Source of the DNA: Methanoregula formicica SMSP
Lineage (GTDB): Archaea > Halobacteriota > Methanomicrobia > Methanomicrobiales > Methanospirillaceae
Assembly (NCBI RefSeq): GCF_000327485.1
Contig: NC_019943.1
Location: forward strand, 992,001-1,056,000
Length of the DNA stretch: 64,000 nucleotides
Direction: 5' to 3'
A model generated the notes under the pieces. It had not been told where the DNA came from, searched no databases, and worked only from the letters and a program-made list of their open reading frames with translations. Positions 38,060 to 47,521 of the stretch are shown here, piece after piece. Positions within the stretch are counted from its first letter, which is position 1. Every line of letters starts with the position of its first letter. The translations under genes and the position numbers were made by a program.

Positions 38060-38578
38060 TCACGACGGTTTCTTTGCATCGAAGAGCCGCTCGGCCGGGC
38101 AGCCGATCTCCCGCTGCTTGCAGAACCGGCACGCAAGGTGTCCCCGGACAAAGGCATTGCCCGCAAACCCGAGAAGAAGGAGGACGGTGATGAGGAGAAT
38201 GATTGTCCAGGAGAACTGCCAAACCAGAAGTACGATCCCGGCAATGACGGGAACCAGGAATAAAAGGAAATCCGGGACAAGGTCTTTCCAGCCGATCTTC
38301 AGGTGCGCAAACTTTTCCGGGCTGCCACGCCGGAAGAACAGGGCACTCAACCGTCCTTTGCCAAAGGCACAGGTCTTCCCGAAATAATAACAGTCCCTGC
38401 AATGCCCGCTTACGAGCCGGAACTCGAGTGCAAGCACAAAGAGAAGATACAGGAGAGCCCAGGGGAGGCCGATCCGGGAGAGAAGGAACGCCCCGATGAC
38501 CCAGATCAGGAGCGGCACGAGGTTTGCGACGATTACCGTTGTTGCGGGATAGTTCTCATGGCATGCCGGTTCCTGCAT
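38060..38578 (-). CDS. Membrane protein with two Cys-rich loops
   Basis: A 172-residue protein with about four membrane segments, arranged as two similar halves. Each half ends in a Cys-rich loop: CRDCYYFGKTCAFGKGRLS and CRFCKQREIGCPAERLF. The spacing C-x2-C-x(5-6)-C-P/A-x is shared, so the two loops look duplicated and may bind a metal or cofactor at the membrane. The ATG at 38578 is preferred over an upstream frame with no membrane or domain content. Function unknown. Confidence 0.65.
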   Translation of the reverse strand: MQEPACHENYPATTVIVANLVPLLIWVIGAFLLSRIGLPWALLYLLFVLALEFRLVSGHCRDCYYFGKTCAFGKGRLSALFFRRGSPEKFAHLKIGWKDLVPDFLLFLVPVIAGIVLLVWQFSWTIILLITVLLLLGFAGNAFVRGHLACRFCKQREIGCPAERLFDAKKPS

Positions 38579-38703
38579 ACCGGAAACGGTGTTCCGCGGA
38601 TATGATAAACGCTCCGGAATGTATCCGGGATACCCCTCCGGCCTCCCGGCACTCCAGCCCCCGTTCCGCAACCCTCATGTAGCAGCACCGACAACTCCAA
38701 CAA

Positions 38704-40194
38704 ATGGATAATCCGGCCACCGGCACCGCACCAAAACAGGGCTTCGCCCTCCTCGTCTTCTCCATCTCGCTTGCCATGTTCATGACAAGTCTTGACGGCA
38801 CGATCGTCAACATCGCACTTCCAACCATCTCCGAGTCCTTCAATGTCTCGACCAGCACCGTCAGCTGGGTCGCTACCTCCTACCTGCTTGTCATGGTAGG
38901 CTGCGTGCTGGTCTTTGGGAAAGTTGCCGATACTCTCGGGTACAAGCGGATCTTCCTCTCCGGTTTTGTCATCTTCACCATCGGCTCGTTCCTCTGCGGT
39001 TTCCTTCCGGAGTTCATCGCGGGATTCCCCTCGCTCATCGGGTCGCGGATGTTCCAGGCCATTGGTGCCGCGATGCTCATGTCGGTTGCCGCTGCCATGA
39101 TCTCCACGTTCGTTGCCCCCGACCAGAAGGGCAAGGCGATGAGTATCATCATGATGCTCGCAGCGCTCGGCACGGCGCTCGGCCCCACCATTGGTGGCGT
39201 CCTCACCCAGTACCTGTCATGGCACTGGATCTTCTTCATCAACATCCCGGTCGGCATCGTTGCCATCATGCTCGGCGCAAAAGTAATCCCCGCAAGCTGC
39301 CCGGTGCAGCGCGAGGGAGGATTTGACAAGCCGGGCGCCGTGCTCGCGTTCATCGGCCTTGCGTCGCTTGTTTTCGTGGTTTCGGAAGGTTCGACATTCG
39401 GCTGGACCTCACCGGTCATCATCGGCATGGCCGTGCTCATGGTCGTCTCGCTTGCATGGTTTGTGAAAAACGAGCTCTCCGCCGATGACCCGGTCCTCGA
39501 CATACGGCTCTTCAAAAAGAGGAATTTTGTTATTGCGAACCTGATCCTCATCCTTGTCTTCTTCAGCCTGTCTGGGATCAACTACCTCCTGCCGTTCTAC
39601 CTCGAGTACGTCCACAGCTACGACACCTCAACGGCCGGGCTGATCATGACGTCCCTTTCCTTTGCAATGATGGTTGCCGGTTTAATCTCCGGCGCTACGT
39701 TCAACCGCGTTGGTCCGCGGCGGCTCTGCATCCTTGCAAGTATCCCCCTCATTATCGGCTATTTCCTGATGACAATGCTGCGGACCTACACCTCCACCGG
39801 CTTTGTCATGCTTGCCCTGGCCCTGATCGGGTTCGGACTCGGGTTGATTGTCAGTCCCATCACGACAATGATCATGATGTCGGTCTCCAAGTCAAAGGCT
39901 GGAATGCTCTCAAGCCTGACGAGCCTCGAGCGGAATGGCCCGCAGTCCATCGGGATTGCGACCTATAACGCGCTCCTGATTCTCGGGGTCATGCTGATCG
40001 CGAAGAACTATGATATCACAAAGGACGCACCGGTCAACATCAAACTTGAAGTGCTCTCCGCCGGTTTTGATGTTGCATTCATTCTCTCGCTGATCTTCGG
40101 CATTGTCATCCTCATCCTCTCCCTTGCGGTCAAAGAAGAGATCCACCCGGACTATGCAGCGGAGGCAAAGATCCTGATCAGGAACGTGGAGTAG
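38704..40194 (+). CDS. MFS exporter of the DHA2 (14-span) drug:proton antiporter family
   Basis: A 496-residue polytopic protein. The start ISLAMFMTSLDGTIVNIALP and the motif SWVATSYLLVMVGCVLVFGK are those of EmrB/QacA-type proteins, including the acidic residue in the first segment (motif D1, LDGTIVNIALP) and the motif C region (ALGTALGPTIGGVL). About 14 membrane segments can be counted. Members export drugs or metabolites using the proton gradient. The substrate is unknown, and no adjacent TetR/MarR-type regulator is seen. Confidence 0.9.
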   Translation: MDNPATGTAPKQGFALLVFSISLAMFMTSLDGTIVNIALPTISESFNVSTSTVSWVATSYLLVMVGCVLVFGKVADTLGYKRIFLSGFVIFTIGSFLCGFLPEFIAGFPSLIGSRMFQAIGAAMLMSVAAAMISTFVAPDQKGKAMSIIMMLAALGTALGPTIGGVLTQYLSWHWIFFINIPVGIVAIMLGAKVIPASCPVQREGGFDKPGAVLAFIGLASLVFVVSEGSTFGWTSPVIIGMAVLMVVSLAWFVKNELSADDPVLDIRLFKKRNFVIANLILILVFFSLSGINYLLPFYLEYVHSYDTSTAGLIMTSLSFAMMVAGLISGATFNRVGPRRLCILASIPLIIGYFLMTMLRTYTSTGFVMLALALIGFGLGLIVSPITTMIMMSVSKSKAGMLSSLTSLERNGPQSIGIATYNALLILGVMLIAKNYDITKDAPVNIKLEVLSAGFDVAFILSLIFGIVILILSLAVKEEIHPDYAAEAKILIRNVE

Positions 40195-40332
40195 GGCTGC
40201 CGGAGATTACCGGCAATCTTTTCCCTGTTTCCCCGTGCAACGCGTTTTTTGTGTCTTCCGGCTCCCCCGTACCTTAAGACCCGGGAGCGCCCATTACTGC
40301 CTGATATCCCGGCCCGGCCGGTTGCATTTTCC

Positions 40333-41958
40333 ATGACACCCATCTACCTTTTTGGTCACCGGCAGCCCGACTCGGACAGCACGGCAAGCGTCATCGGTTA
40401 CGCGGAGTTTTTGAACCGCGACTCCCCTGGCCGTGCGGTCCCGGCGCGGTGCGGGGAACTGAACCCGGAATCGAAGTGGATGCTGAAACGGTTCGGCACA
40501 CCGGAACCGGTTCACATTCCGTCAGTCGAACCCCTCCTATCAGACATCACCTATAAGCCGGTCTTCTCGCTCCCGCAGGATGTCCCGACTGTCGATGTTG
40601 CGGCCCTGATGGCAAAGGAGGGAATCCGGAACGTTGTTATTACTGATAGCGCAGGGCGGCCGGTCGGTATGATAGGGGAGCATGCTCTTGCTGGGGCGTA
40701 TCTCGGGAAGATCCATATCTCCGAGCTGACAGTTACGCCGATTCCGGCGGGGACTCTTGCCAGGATCCTGAACGCGGAGGTCCGCGTGGCAGCGCACGAT
40801 ACCCTGGAGGGCCGGGTCTACATCGCGATCGATGCCCTGCACGTCACGCTCGCGAAGATGACGAAGAACGACATCGCAGTGGTCGGGGATGATGAACCCG
40901 CCCAGCTGGCTTTCATCTCGGCAGGTATTGCGTGCCTGATCATTGCAGAAGGCGCTCCCGCGGGAGACCGGGTTCTCTCCGAGGCAAAGAAACGCGGTGT
41001 CACCGTCCTCTCTACCGACCTGGATGCATTCGGAGTCGGCAAGATGATCAACCTCTCGCTGCCGGCCCGCGAGGTGATGGAGACCGAGGTGACGGTCCTT
41101 ACGTTCGACGATACGCTCGCACGGGCGCGGAAGGTGGTCTCATCCTCGAAGTTTCGTGCTGCCTGTGTCGTCACAAAAGAAGGGACACTGGCCGGTGTCC
41201 TGACCCGGACAACCCTGCTTGACGATGTCCGCAGGCCCGTCATCCTCCTTGACCACAACGAGGCATCGCAGGCCGTGGAAGGGATCGGGGAGGCGGAGAT
41301 CGTGGAGATCATCGACCACCACCGGCTCGCGACGATCACGACCTTAAAGCCGATCCGGTTCCTCAACGATCCCGTTGGCTCGACATCAACGATCATCGCA
41401 ATGAAGTTCCGGGACTCCGGCCGACCCCCATCAAAAGCCGTGGCCGGGGTCCTTCTCTGCGGGGTCCTCTCCGACACGCTCGCCCTGCGCATGTCCACCA
41501 CCACAGCGATCGACCGTGATGCCGTGGAATACCTCGCGAAGGTTTCCGGTGAAGACCCGGGTGCACTGGGGATCGAACTACTGGAGCAGGGGATGGACCT
41601 TTCAGGTGTGCCTCTTGCCACCATCCTCTCGCGGGACACCAAGGAGTTCGACCTCTCTGGCCGGAAGGTGATTATCTCGCAGGTGATGGTTCCCTCGTTC
41701 TCGTGGAACACGGGGCGGGCGGTGGAGATCCACCGTGAGCTGCGGACGCTGCAGGACAAGACCGGGGCCGACCTTGTCCTTGCCCTCTTCACGAGCGTCA
41801 TGGATAATGCCAGCGACTGTTATGGTTGTGGGAATGCCGGTCTGCTCACCGCGATCTTTGAACGGCCTCTCCCGGTCCACCTCGATGGCGTGATGTCGCG
41901 GAAGAAGGATTTTCTCCCATGGCTCGGGGAGAAGCTTCGCACGTGTGCAGAGAAATGA
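40333..41958 (+). CDS. ppaC: Family II (DHH) manganese-dependent inorganic pyrophosphatase with CBS/DRTGG insert
   Basis: A 541-residue enzyme that splits pyrophosphate. The N-terminal DHH motif is GHRQPDSDSTASVIGYAEF, with Asp ligands in PDSD. The DHH core appears late (EIVEIIDHHRL), and the C-terminal DHHA2 domain carries the phosphate-binding SRKKDFLPWL. Between them lie CBS motifs (about 75-120 and 250-300, e.g. IRNVVITDSAGRPVGMIG) around a DRTGG-like region (AQLAFISAGIACLIIAEG). In regulated family II enzymes these bind AMP/ATP and control activity. The ATG at 40333 is chosen because the GHR motif then falls at residues 8-10. Confidence 0.92.
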   Translation: MTPIYLFGHRQPDSDSTASVIGYAEFLNRDSPGRAVPARCGELNPESKWMLKRFGTPEPVHIPSVEPLLSDITYKPVFSLPQDVPTVDVAALMAKEGIRNVVITDSAGRPVGMIGEHALAGAYLGKIHISELTVTPIPAGTLARILNAEVRVAAHDTLEGRVYIAIDALHVTLAKMTKNDIAVVGDDEPAQLAFISAGIACLIIAEGAPAGDRVLSEAKKRGVTVLSTDLDAFGVGKMINLSLPAREVMETEVTVLTFDDTLARARKVVSSSKFRAACVVTKEGTLAGVLTRTTLLDDVRRPVILLDHNEASQAVEGIGEAEIVEIIDHHRLATITTLKPIRFLNDPVGSTSTIIAMKFRDSGRPPSKAVAGVLLCGVLSDTLALRMSTTTAIDRDAVEYLAKVSGEDPGALGIELLEQGMDLSGVPLATILSRDTKEFDLSGRKVIISQVMVPSFSWNTGRAVEIHRELRTLQDKTGADLVLALFTSVMDNASDCYGCGNAGLLTAIFERPLPVHLDGVMSRKKDFLPWLGEKLRTCAEK

Positions 41959-42044
41959 TCTCTTCCAAAATAGCTGTCGTGTTGGCCTGTTGTCCTGAAA
42001 CCAATCGTTTTTATTAACTATAAATTTATATTTTCTTTATATTT

Positions 42045-42641
42045 ATGGATCCAATCTCGCTCCTCCTTCTCATGCTCTTCGTTGCCTTTGCCATTGCGGG
42101 ACCGTGGCTGGCGCTTACGGCGATGAGAAAACTGGCAGACCCGGTGCCGGTGTATCTTCCAGTCCTTGTTGCAGTTATCGTCCTGATCATCACCTGCTGG
42201 CTTTCGGTCAGCGGAATGCTGTACAGTGCCGGAGTCCTTGTCGGGACCCTGACCGTCTTTTCCATCATGTTCCTCCTCGTAACCCTTGCAGTTGTCACCC
42301 CATACTGCTGGTTCAGGAAACCGGAGAGAAATGGGGACAGCTGGCTGAGTCTCGCTCTTCTTGCGTTCATCGGAAACTTCCTGACCTATTTTACCATCCT
42401 GGACGGCGTGAGGCCGGACCGGCCGCTTCCGTTCTTCGGTTCGCGGTTTCCTGGTTCTGGGAACCTGCTCGATCTGATCGTATCGGGGTCCGGGCTCGGG
42501 GAGGCGGTCTATTCGGTCCATTTCCCCTGCTACATTGTCCTGATGATGGCAGCGCTCTGGCTTGATGTGCTTTTCATCTCCGCTGTCTACTTCGGGCTGC
42601 TCAGTGTGCTTCCGGTGCCTACGGAGTTACCGAAGAAATAA
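42045..42641 (+). CDS. Hypothetical polytopic membrane protein
   Basis: A 198-residue protein with about five membrane segments (e.g. LLLLMLFVAFAIAGPWLAL, VYLPVLVAVIVLIITCWL, CYIVLMMAALWLDVLFISAV). No family is recognised. A TATA-like TAACTATAAATTTATA lies 15-30 bases before the ATG, so it probably has its own leaderless transcript. Confidence 0.65.
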   Translation: MDPISLLLLMLFVAFAIAGPWLALTAMRKLADPVPVYLPVLVAVIVLIITCWLSVSGMLYSAGVLVGTLTVFSIMFLLVTLAVVTPYCWFRKPERNGDSWLSLALLAFIGNFLTYFTILDGVRPDRPLPFFGSRFPGSGNLLDLIVSGSGLGEAVYSVHFPCYIVLMMAALWLDVLFISAVYFGLLSVLPVPTELPKK

Positions 42642-42844
42642 TACGGCTGTTTGTCGGAAGATTAACAGGAAGTGAAAATTCTTTCATACTCTTACTATTC
42701 ATGATGGAATCCCCGTGCAGAGAGCAGAATGCAACAATGCGAGAGCCCATATCGTGGGAGTTCTCTGCACGACCTGAAAAGATGGGTGCATTTTTCATCT
42801 TTGCAGAGAAACATTCCAGCCGCAATAAAGGAAGTTGGGAAGCT

Positions 42845-43402
42845 ATGACACTGAAGACTCTTGCACTCATGCTTGTCATCGCGGGTATGCTGATTGCCGC
42901 CGGCTGTTCAGCCCCGGCGGCTCTCCCCGCTGCAACCGGCACACCTGCTGGCGAAAAAGTCCTCCCCATGTCGGGAAACGTTACCCTCGGGTCCGGGAAC
43001 AAGACGGTGAATGTCTTCCTCCACAGCATCGAACTCGACGCAAAAGCAGAGAACGAGACCGGCCGGACCGTGACAATCTATGTCGCAGCCGAGAATACCG
43101 GGACGGAACCGGTGATGTTTGTCTGGTTCTCGAAACTGACGGACGCAAACGGGAACTCCTATGGCGGGATCAATGTCTCCCACAAGGGAAGCGGCGCCCG
43201 CACGGCATGGATCACACCCGGGGATACGGAAGCCGCCCGCGATTATATCGACCAGCTGACAAACCAGGACCTTGGTGTCCTCTCCAAGGGTGCGGTGCTG
43301 GACGTGTACTTCTTCGAGAAGTCCGGGCCCGATGGCACAATCGGCGCAGAACCGGATTACCACGTTGCCTGGACCATTGAGCCGGGTGCAATCCTCGGGT
43401 GA
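42845..43402 (+). CDS. Lipoprotein with beta-sandwich (DUF4352-like) domain
   Basis: A 185-residue protein with a signal peptide and lipobox (VIAGMLIAAGCSAP; Cys near residue 20). The mature domain has the strand pattern of an extracellular Ig-like fold (GRTVTIYVAAENTGTEPVMF, KLTDANGNSYGGINVSHKGS). It resembles DUF4352-type domains, but that match is only by eye. The ATG at 42845 places the leader at the start; an upstream reading from 42701 adds residues with no signal. Confidence 0.72.
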   Translation: MTLKTLALMLVIAGMLIAAGCSAPAALPAATGTPAGEKVLPMSGNVTLGSGNKTVNVFLHSIELDAKAENETGRTVTIYVAAENTGTEPVMFVWFSKLTDANGNSYGGINVSHKGSGARTAWITPGDTEAARDYIDQLTNQDLGVLSKGAVLDVYFFEKSGPDGTIGAEPDYHVAWTIEPGAILG

Positions 43403-43623
43403 TCTTGCAAGGGCATGCAGGATCTTCTGTATCGCGGGGTAACAGCCCCAATCTGTTTTTTACTATCCGGTTTTCATCATCGCGACGGGCAGAGTGGATT
43501 TGCAACTCGTACTTCCGCAGTTTTATCCCTTGTATTACCGATCACGAAACGCAGGTGTGACTCGAATGCTTAGCCCATGCCGGCATTCCAGACGCTGTCT
43601 CCCCTGCGGACCCGCGACTGGGA

Positions 43624-44439
43624 TCAGCCTTTCCGCGCAAAGACCATCTCAACACTGTCGAATCGTTCCATCTCGGCGGTCTTCAGCGGGACATAGAGCG
43701 CAAAGAGTGCCGGGGTATCAAGCGTGAGATTCCGGTCAGCCCGGATCTGCGCAACGACAACGCCTTTTGACCGCACATTGAACCCGATCGCGTATTCCGC
43801 CGGGAGGGCGTTCCTGCCAATGATGGTCGCATTGATCAGGACGAAGTTCCATGTGGGGGTGGATATCATTCCGGAACAGGCAGGACCCCCAAGCGTTGCG
43901 GGCTCGATGTAATCGGTGATCCTCCGGCCGGCCTCGACCGTGGTGACATTTGTCACGGCATTGGTCTCAAGGAACCTGAGGATATCTTCTTCAGAATGAG
44001 CAACAAGAGTCCCCTGCCGGCCGGCAATGCCATAATTGGGATCCGTGGCTGCCTCCGGGAAAAACTTCCTCATGCCGCAGTCGGGAAGGTCTGCGTTGAA
44101 GTATTCTTTCTGGAATTGCAGGATAATAATCCGCGGATCGCCGGTTGCGCCATAGGTCGGGACAACCCATGTCGCGGCTGGTGCTGTTGTGGAGGAACCT
44201 TCCGGGCCGGCTGTTGTAACGGCTGCTGTTTCTGCGGGCGGCAGCGTGGGTGCCGAAAGCGTGACCAGAACCGTTGCGGATTCGGTGGTTGCAGCAGGTG
44301 ACGCTGTCGCTGTCGTGACAGGTGCCCCGCCTTCACCGGTTCCGGACAAACAGCCCGCAGACAGGAGGATCGGGACCAGAAGCAGGATAAGGAGCAGGAG
44401 GGGCAATAGTCCGGTACTGCCAACAGCGGGCTTTCGCAT
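43624..44439 (-). CDS. Hypothetical lipoprotein with Thr-rich linker
   Basis: A 271-residue protein with a strong leader (LLPLLLLILLLVPILLSAGC) and lipobox. A Thr/Ala/Pro-rich linker of about 70 residues precedes a conserved-looking domain from about residue 90 with two Cys (LPDCGMRKF, GPACSGMIS) that could form a disulphide. No family recognised. Presumed to be anchored outside the cell. Confidence 0.68.
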   Translation of the reverse strand: MRKPAVGSTGLLPLLLLILLLVPILLSAGCLSGTGEGGAPVTTATASPAATTESATVLVTLSAPTLPPAETAAVTTAGPEGSSTTAPAATWVVPTYGATGDPRIIILQFQKEYFNADLPDCGMRKFFPEAATDPNYGIAGRQGTLVAHSEEDILRFLETNAVTNVTTVEAGRRITDYIEPATLGGPACSGMISTPTWNFVLINATIIGRNALPAEYAIGFNVRSKGVVVAQIRADRNLTLDTPALFALYVPLKTAEMERFDSVEMVFARKG

Positions 44440-44615
44440 GGATCAATGGTAATGCCGGAACCGTGTTAAGCCTGATCCTTTCCGTGCAGCGGCTTTTCAT
44501 CGCACCGTGCCGGCGGTAGTTCCTGCCAGCAAATCCCGCGCAATCGCCAATATCGCGGGGAATCCGACCTAAACGCATTTAAATTAATGCATTTTCAAAA
44601 CGGGCCCTCCCACAT

Positions 44616-44628
44616 GCTTTAATAATAG
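44616..44628 (+). promoter_or_regulatory. TATA-like box for the DUF4013 gene
   Basis: GCTTTAATAATAG lies 52-64 bases before the ATG at 44680. A similar GCTTTAATTT precedes the V4R gene at 48203. A second AT-rich box, CGCATTTAAATTAATGC at 44574-44590, with GCATT/AATGC arms, lies just upstream. Confidence 0.4.
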
Positions 44629-44679
44629 TTCGCCAAAGATAATGGAGCCGGTTTATACGGTAACAGGTGAAACACAACA

Positions 44680-45342
44680 ATGGATTACGCAAACATGCTT
44701 GGCGATTCCTTTGCCTATGCAAAGGACGCCATTGTCGGCAAGTGGAAGCAGTACCTGCTGTTCCTGATCGCAACCCTCCTGCTCACAATCCCCCTGCTGG
44801 GGTACAGCCTGAAGGTCCTCCGCGGTGAGAAGCCGGCACCCGAAGTAGACGGGTGGGGTACCCTGATCGTCGATGGTATCAAGTACGCCATCATCAGTAT
44901 CATCTGGGCACTCCCCAGCATCATCATCGCCATCTTCGTGATCGGGGCCGGCGTTTCAGCCTTCGTCATGAACCCCGCGGCACTGATGGAGATCATCGGC
45001 GGCGTACTCATCGGCATCGTTGTGCTCCTGGTCGTGGCCATCATCACCGGGCTCCTTGCAACGATCGGGATCATCCGGTTCGCCCGGACCGGAAGCATGG
45101 GCGAAGCGTTCAACTTCGGCGCCATTCTCGGTACCATCGGTAAGATCGGGTGGGCCAACTACATCATTGCAATGATTGTCATCATGGTTATCGAACTGAT
45201 CTTTTTCGGCGTTATTGAGTGCCTCAACTTCATCATCAGCCCGTACCTGGGCCTGATCCTCGAGTTCCTGCTCATGGCACCCCTGACGCTCCTGATGTCC
45301 CGCTACTTATGCCAGGTCTACGACTCGGCAGATTCCATGTAA
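44680..45342 (+). CDS. DUF4013 membrane protein
   Basis: A 220-residue polytopic protein of the DUF4013 type common in methanogens. The amphipathic N-terminus (YANMLGDSFAYAKDAIVGKW) leads into the first membrane segment, and about five to six Ile/Val-rich segments follow. The conserved end is SRYLCQVYDSA. GGTGA lies before the ATG. Function unknown. Confidence 0.78.
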   Translation: MDYANMLGDSFAYAKDAIVGKWKQYLLFLIATLLLTIPLLGYSLKVLRGEKPAPEVDGWGTLIVDGIKYAIISIIWALPSIIIAIFVIGAGVSAFVMNPAALMEIIGGVLIGIVVLLVVAIITGLLATIGIIRFARTGSMGEAFNFGAILGTIGKIGWANYIIAMIVIMVIELIFFGVIECLNFIISPYLGLILEFLLMAPLTLLMSRYLCQVYDSADSM

Positions 45343-45360
45343 GGGAATCACATCCCTGAA

Positions 45361-45370
45361 CTCTTTTTTT
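45361..45370 (+). terminator. T run after the DUF4013 gene
   Basis: CTCTTTTTTT lies about 18 bases after the stop codon. Confidence 0.4.
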
Positions 45371-45519
45371 CGCACGCCCGGGTTGTGCCGGGTGCAGGAC
45401 TGGCAGCCGTTACGCTGTGCCTCCGCTATGGTGTTTCGGGTGAAGTGTATTCACGCATCGCACGTATCGCTCCCCTTCGTCTGCGTTGTGATAAACCAGG
45501 GCACCGGATCAGGCTTTGT

Positions 45520-45711
45520 TCAGCAACGGATCAGGTACAGGATCCCGAGATTGACAAAGGCGAGACTGCAGATCAAGAAAAATTTCAGGTAGATCCAGTC
45601 CTCAAAAAACGGGACGGTGAAGACAACCACCAGCAGGACGGCAAGCAGGATAGTGGCTGCGGTAACAATCTTTCCGAAGCGGGATAGATCCTGGTGATGA
45701 CGCCGGGTCAC
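45520..45711 (-). CDS. Small two-span membrane protein
   Basis: A 63-residue frame from a GTG at 45711, with two hydrophobic segments (ILLAVLLVVVFTVPFF and LKFFLICSLAFVNLGILYLI). The hydrophobic pattern is regular and supports a real gene; no family is recognised. Confidence 0.5.
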   Translation of the reverse strand: MTRRHHQDLSRFGKIVTAATILLAVLLVVVFTVPFFEDWIYLKFFLICSLAFVNLGILYLIRC

Positions 45712-45806
45712 AGATTTCGTTTCTGCGCCCGGAACTTATGAGTATTGTGCCGGATGGCTGCCCGGTTTCAAAAAAAATGATGTGCGATGATGGCGGGCAG
45801 GGATTG

Positions 45807-46175
45807 TCAGTGCCCGGGCTTCTTGTAGACTTTCTCGGGGTCGAAGACCTTTGTCCCGACAACATCCCCGTCAAGTGTACGGTAGAAACAGGTGCGGTAT
45901 CCCGTGTGGCAGGCAGCGCCGGTCTGCTCCACCTCGTAGATAAGGCAGTCCTCATCGCAGTCGGCAAGGATGCGGAGCACCTTCTGGAAGTGGCCGCTCT
46001 CTTCGCCCTTTTTCCAGAGCTTTTTCCGGCTACGGCTGTAGTAGTGCGCAAAGCCGGTCTCCTGCGTGAGGCGGACTGCCTCGTTGTTTGCATAGGCCAT
46101 CATCAGGACGTCGCGGCTCTGTGCATCCTGCACGATGACCGGGATCAGCCCGTCGGCAAATTTCAGGGAAAGCAT
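45807..46175 (-). CDS. hisI: Phosphoribosyl-AMP cyclohydrolase
   Basis: HisI opens the purine ring of phosphoribosyl-AMP in histidine synthesis. The 122-residue protein has the family core [33 protein letters not shown] and the metal-binding Asp/Cys region [21 protein letters not shown]. It lacks the HisE pyrophosphohydrolase domain, as usual in archaea. Its ATG comes one base after the prepilin peptidase stop, with GGAGG in the end of that gene, so it is cotranscribed. No other his gene is in the window. Confidence 0.94.
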   Translation of the reverse strand: MLSLKFADGLIPVIVQDAQSRDVLMMAYANNEAVRLTQETGFAHYYSRSRKKLWKKGEESGHFQKVLRILADCDEDCLIYEVEQTGAACHTGYRTCFYRTLDGDVVGTKVFDPEKVYKKPGH

Positions 46176-46176
46176 A

Positions 46177-47388
46177 TCAGATTCCTCCGGTGAGTAGTCT
46201 CATCAGGGCATAGAGGAAGTCGCCGAAGATGACTGCGGTGACAAACCCTGCCGTGATGGGGATGATGAACGGGACGGCATAGGAGATCCAGACCGTCCCG
46301 GCCTTCTTATACATGGCAAGTTCGTGCGTAAATTCCTGCGGGTGCTCGCGGAGATCCTTCGTATAGACCCGGCCTTCTCCTTTATACATCCGCTTCACGG
46401 CATCGAAAAATCCGATGAATTTCCGGGTGAGCTTCCCGTCCTTCTCTTCAAAGTCCTCCATGACAAACCCCCACTCCTTCTGGATCTCGTCCCCTTTTAC
46501 CGGGAACCCGAAGAAGAGGTACATGAGGGGTGCCCTGTTGCCCCGCAGAATGTTGACAAGGAAGATGCCCACAGGTGCAGCGAGGTTCAGGATGAGGGCG
46601 TTGATCAGCACCGAGAAGGCCAGAAAGCCGAGCGGGGAGTTTCCAAGGAGCGGGGTGAACGGGAAGAGCGGGACACAGAGCGCGATGAAGATGAGTGCCC
46701 AGGCGTCTGCCCCGCCAAAGAGGTGCATCCGGCCAAAGATGTAAAAGACCCCGGTAAATAGGGTGATGAGCAGCAGGGCGATGGCTGATGACCCCCAGCC
46801 GCCAGTGCCAACGAGCATCGTTGCCGAAACAATGGCAAAGATGAGGATGATAAGAACGAAATACCAGCGGCCGAGCATCTCGCTCATGTCCGGCCCGCGG
46901 GGCACCTGTCCTCTCTTTCCCTTCCGGCGGGGCTCTGGCCATCCTTTGTATTCCCGCCAGGTGACGTACCCGAGGATCCCGGCGAACATCGCGTACCAGG
47001 GCAGGATCAGGACGGAAACGGACGGTGTGAGAACGAACCAGGAGAGGGCCGGGAGCACAAGGACCGGAACAAAATACCAGAAGATCTTCTCATTTGCATA
47101 ATAGCCTGCCAGGCCGCGGGAGTCCGTGCGTCCCCGGTTGTCGAGGTAGTCTGCGTACAGAAAGCTTGTAACAAGGGCAAGGTAGCCTGCAAGAAGGCTC
47201 GCGTTAGCGGTTTTCTGCCAGAGGAGCGCAGCCGTGCAGGCAACGCCGATGGCAAGCATGGGAAGCCAGGTGATGAACGGCACGCGACGGTTTTGGATGT
47301 CAAGCAGGGATGCATAGATCAAAGTGGCGAGGACGGCGACAGCCGAGACTACCATCGGCAGGAAGAACTCCATAATCCGTTGTACCAT
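46177..47388 (-). CDS. Archaeal type IV prepilin peptidase (A24 family)
   Basis: A 403-residue membrane protease. The first catalytic Asp lies in [11 protein letters not shown] (residues about 28-38) and the second in [11 protein letters not shown], the archaeal form of GxGD. About eight membrane segments are seen. A long soluble C-terminal region (about 270-360) includes [20 protein letters not shown]. It would cut the signal peptides of archaellins or pilins on the cytoplasmic side. It is larger than FlaK/PibD of crenarchaea. The pilus ATPase and membrane genes lie 6 kb away, so it may serve that machine. Confidence 0.82.
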   Translation of the reverse strand: MVQRIMEFFLPMVVSAVAVLATLIYASLLDIQNRRVPFITWLPMLAIGVACTAALLWQKTANASLLAGYLALVTSFLYADYLDNRGRTDSRGLAGYYANEKIFWYFVPVLVLPALSWFVLTPSVSVLILPWYAMFAGILGYVTWREYKGWPEPRRKGKRGQVPRGPDMSEMLGRWYFVLIILIFAIVSATMLVGTGGWGSSAIALLLITLFTGVFYIFGRMHLFGGADAWALIFIALCVPLFPFTPLLGNSPLGFLAFSVLINALILNLAAPVGIFLVNILRGNRAPLMYLFFGFPVKGDEIQKEWGFVMEDFEEKDGKLTRKFIGFFDAVKRMYKGEGRVYTKDLREHPQEFTHELAMYKKAGTVWISYAVPFIIPITAGFVTAVIFGDFLYALMRLLTGGI

Positions 47389-47521
47389 CGTTTTTTAGAC
47401 CACTTATGCATAGCGATGAGGCCGGGTACCTATATCTGCCCGGGTCGCCTAACCGTACAAAAGAACCGGTGATGGATGCCAGAATACCCGGGACATCCCC
47501 TCTGCCGGCAGGTGAACGTGC

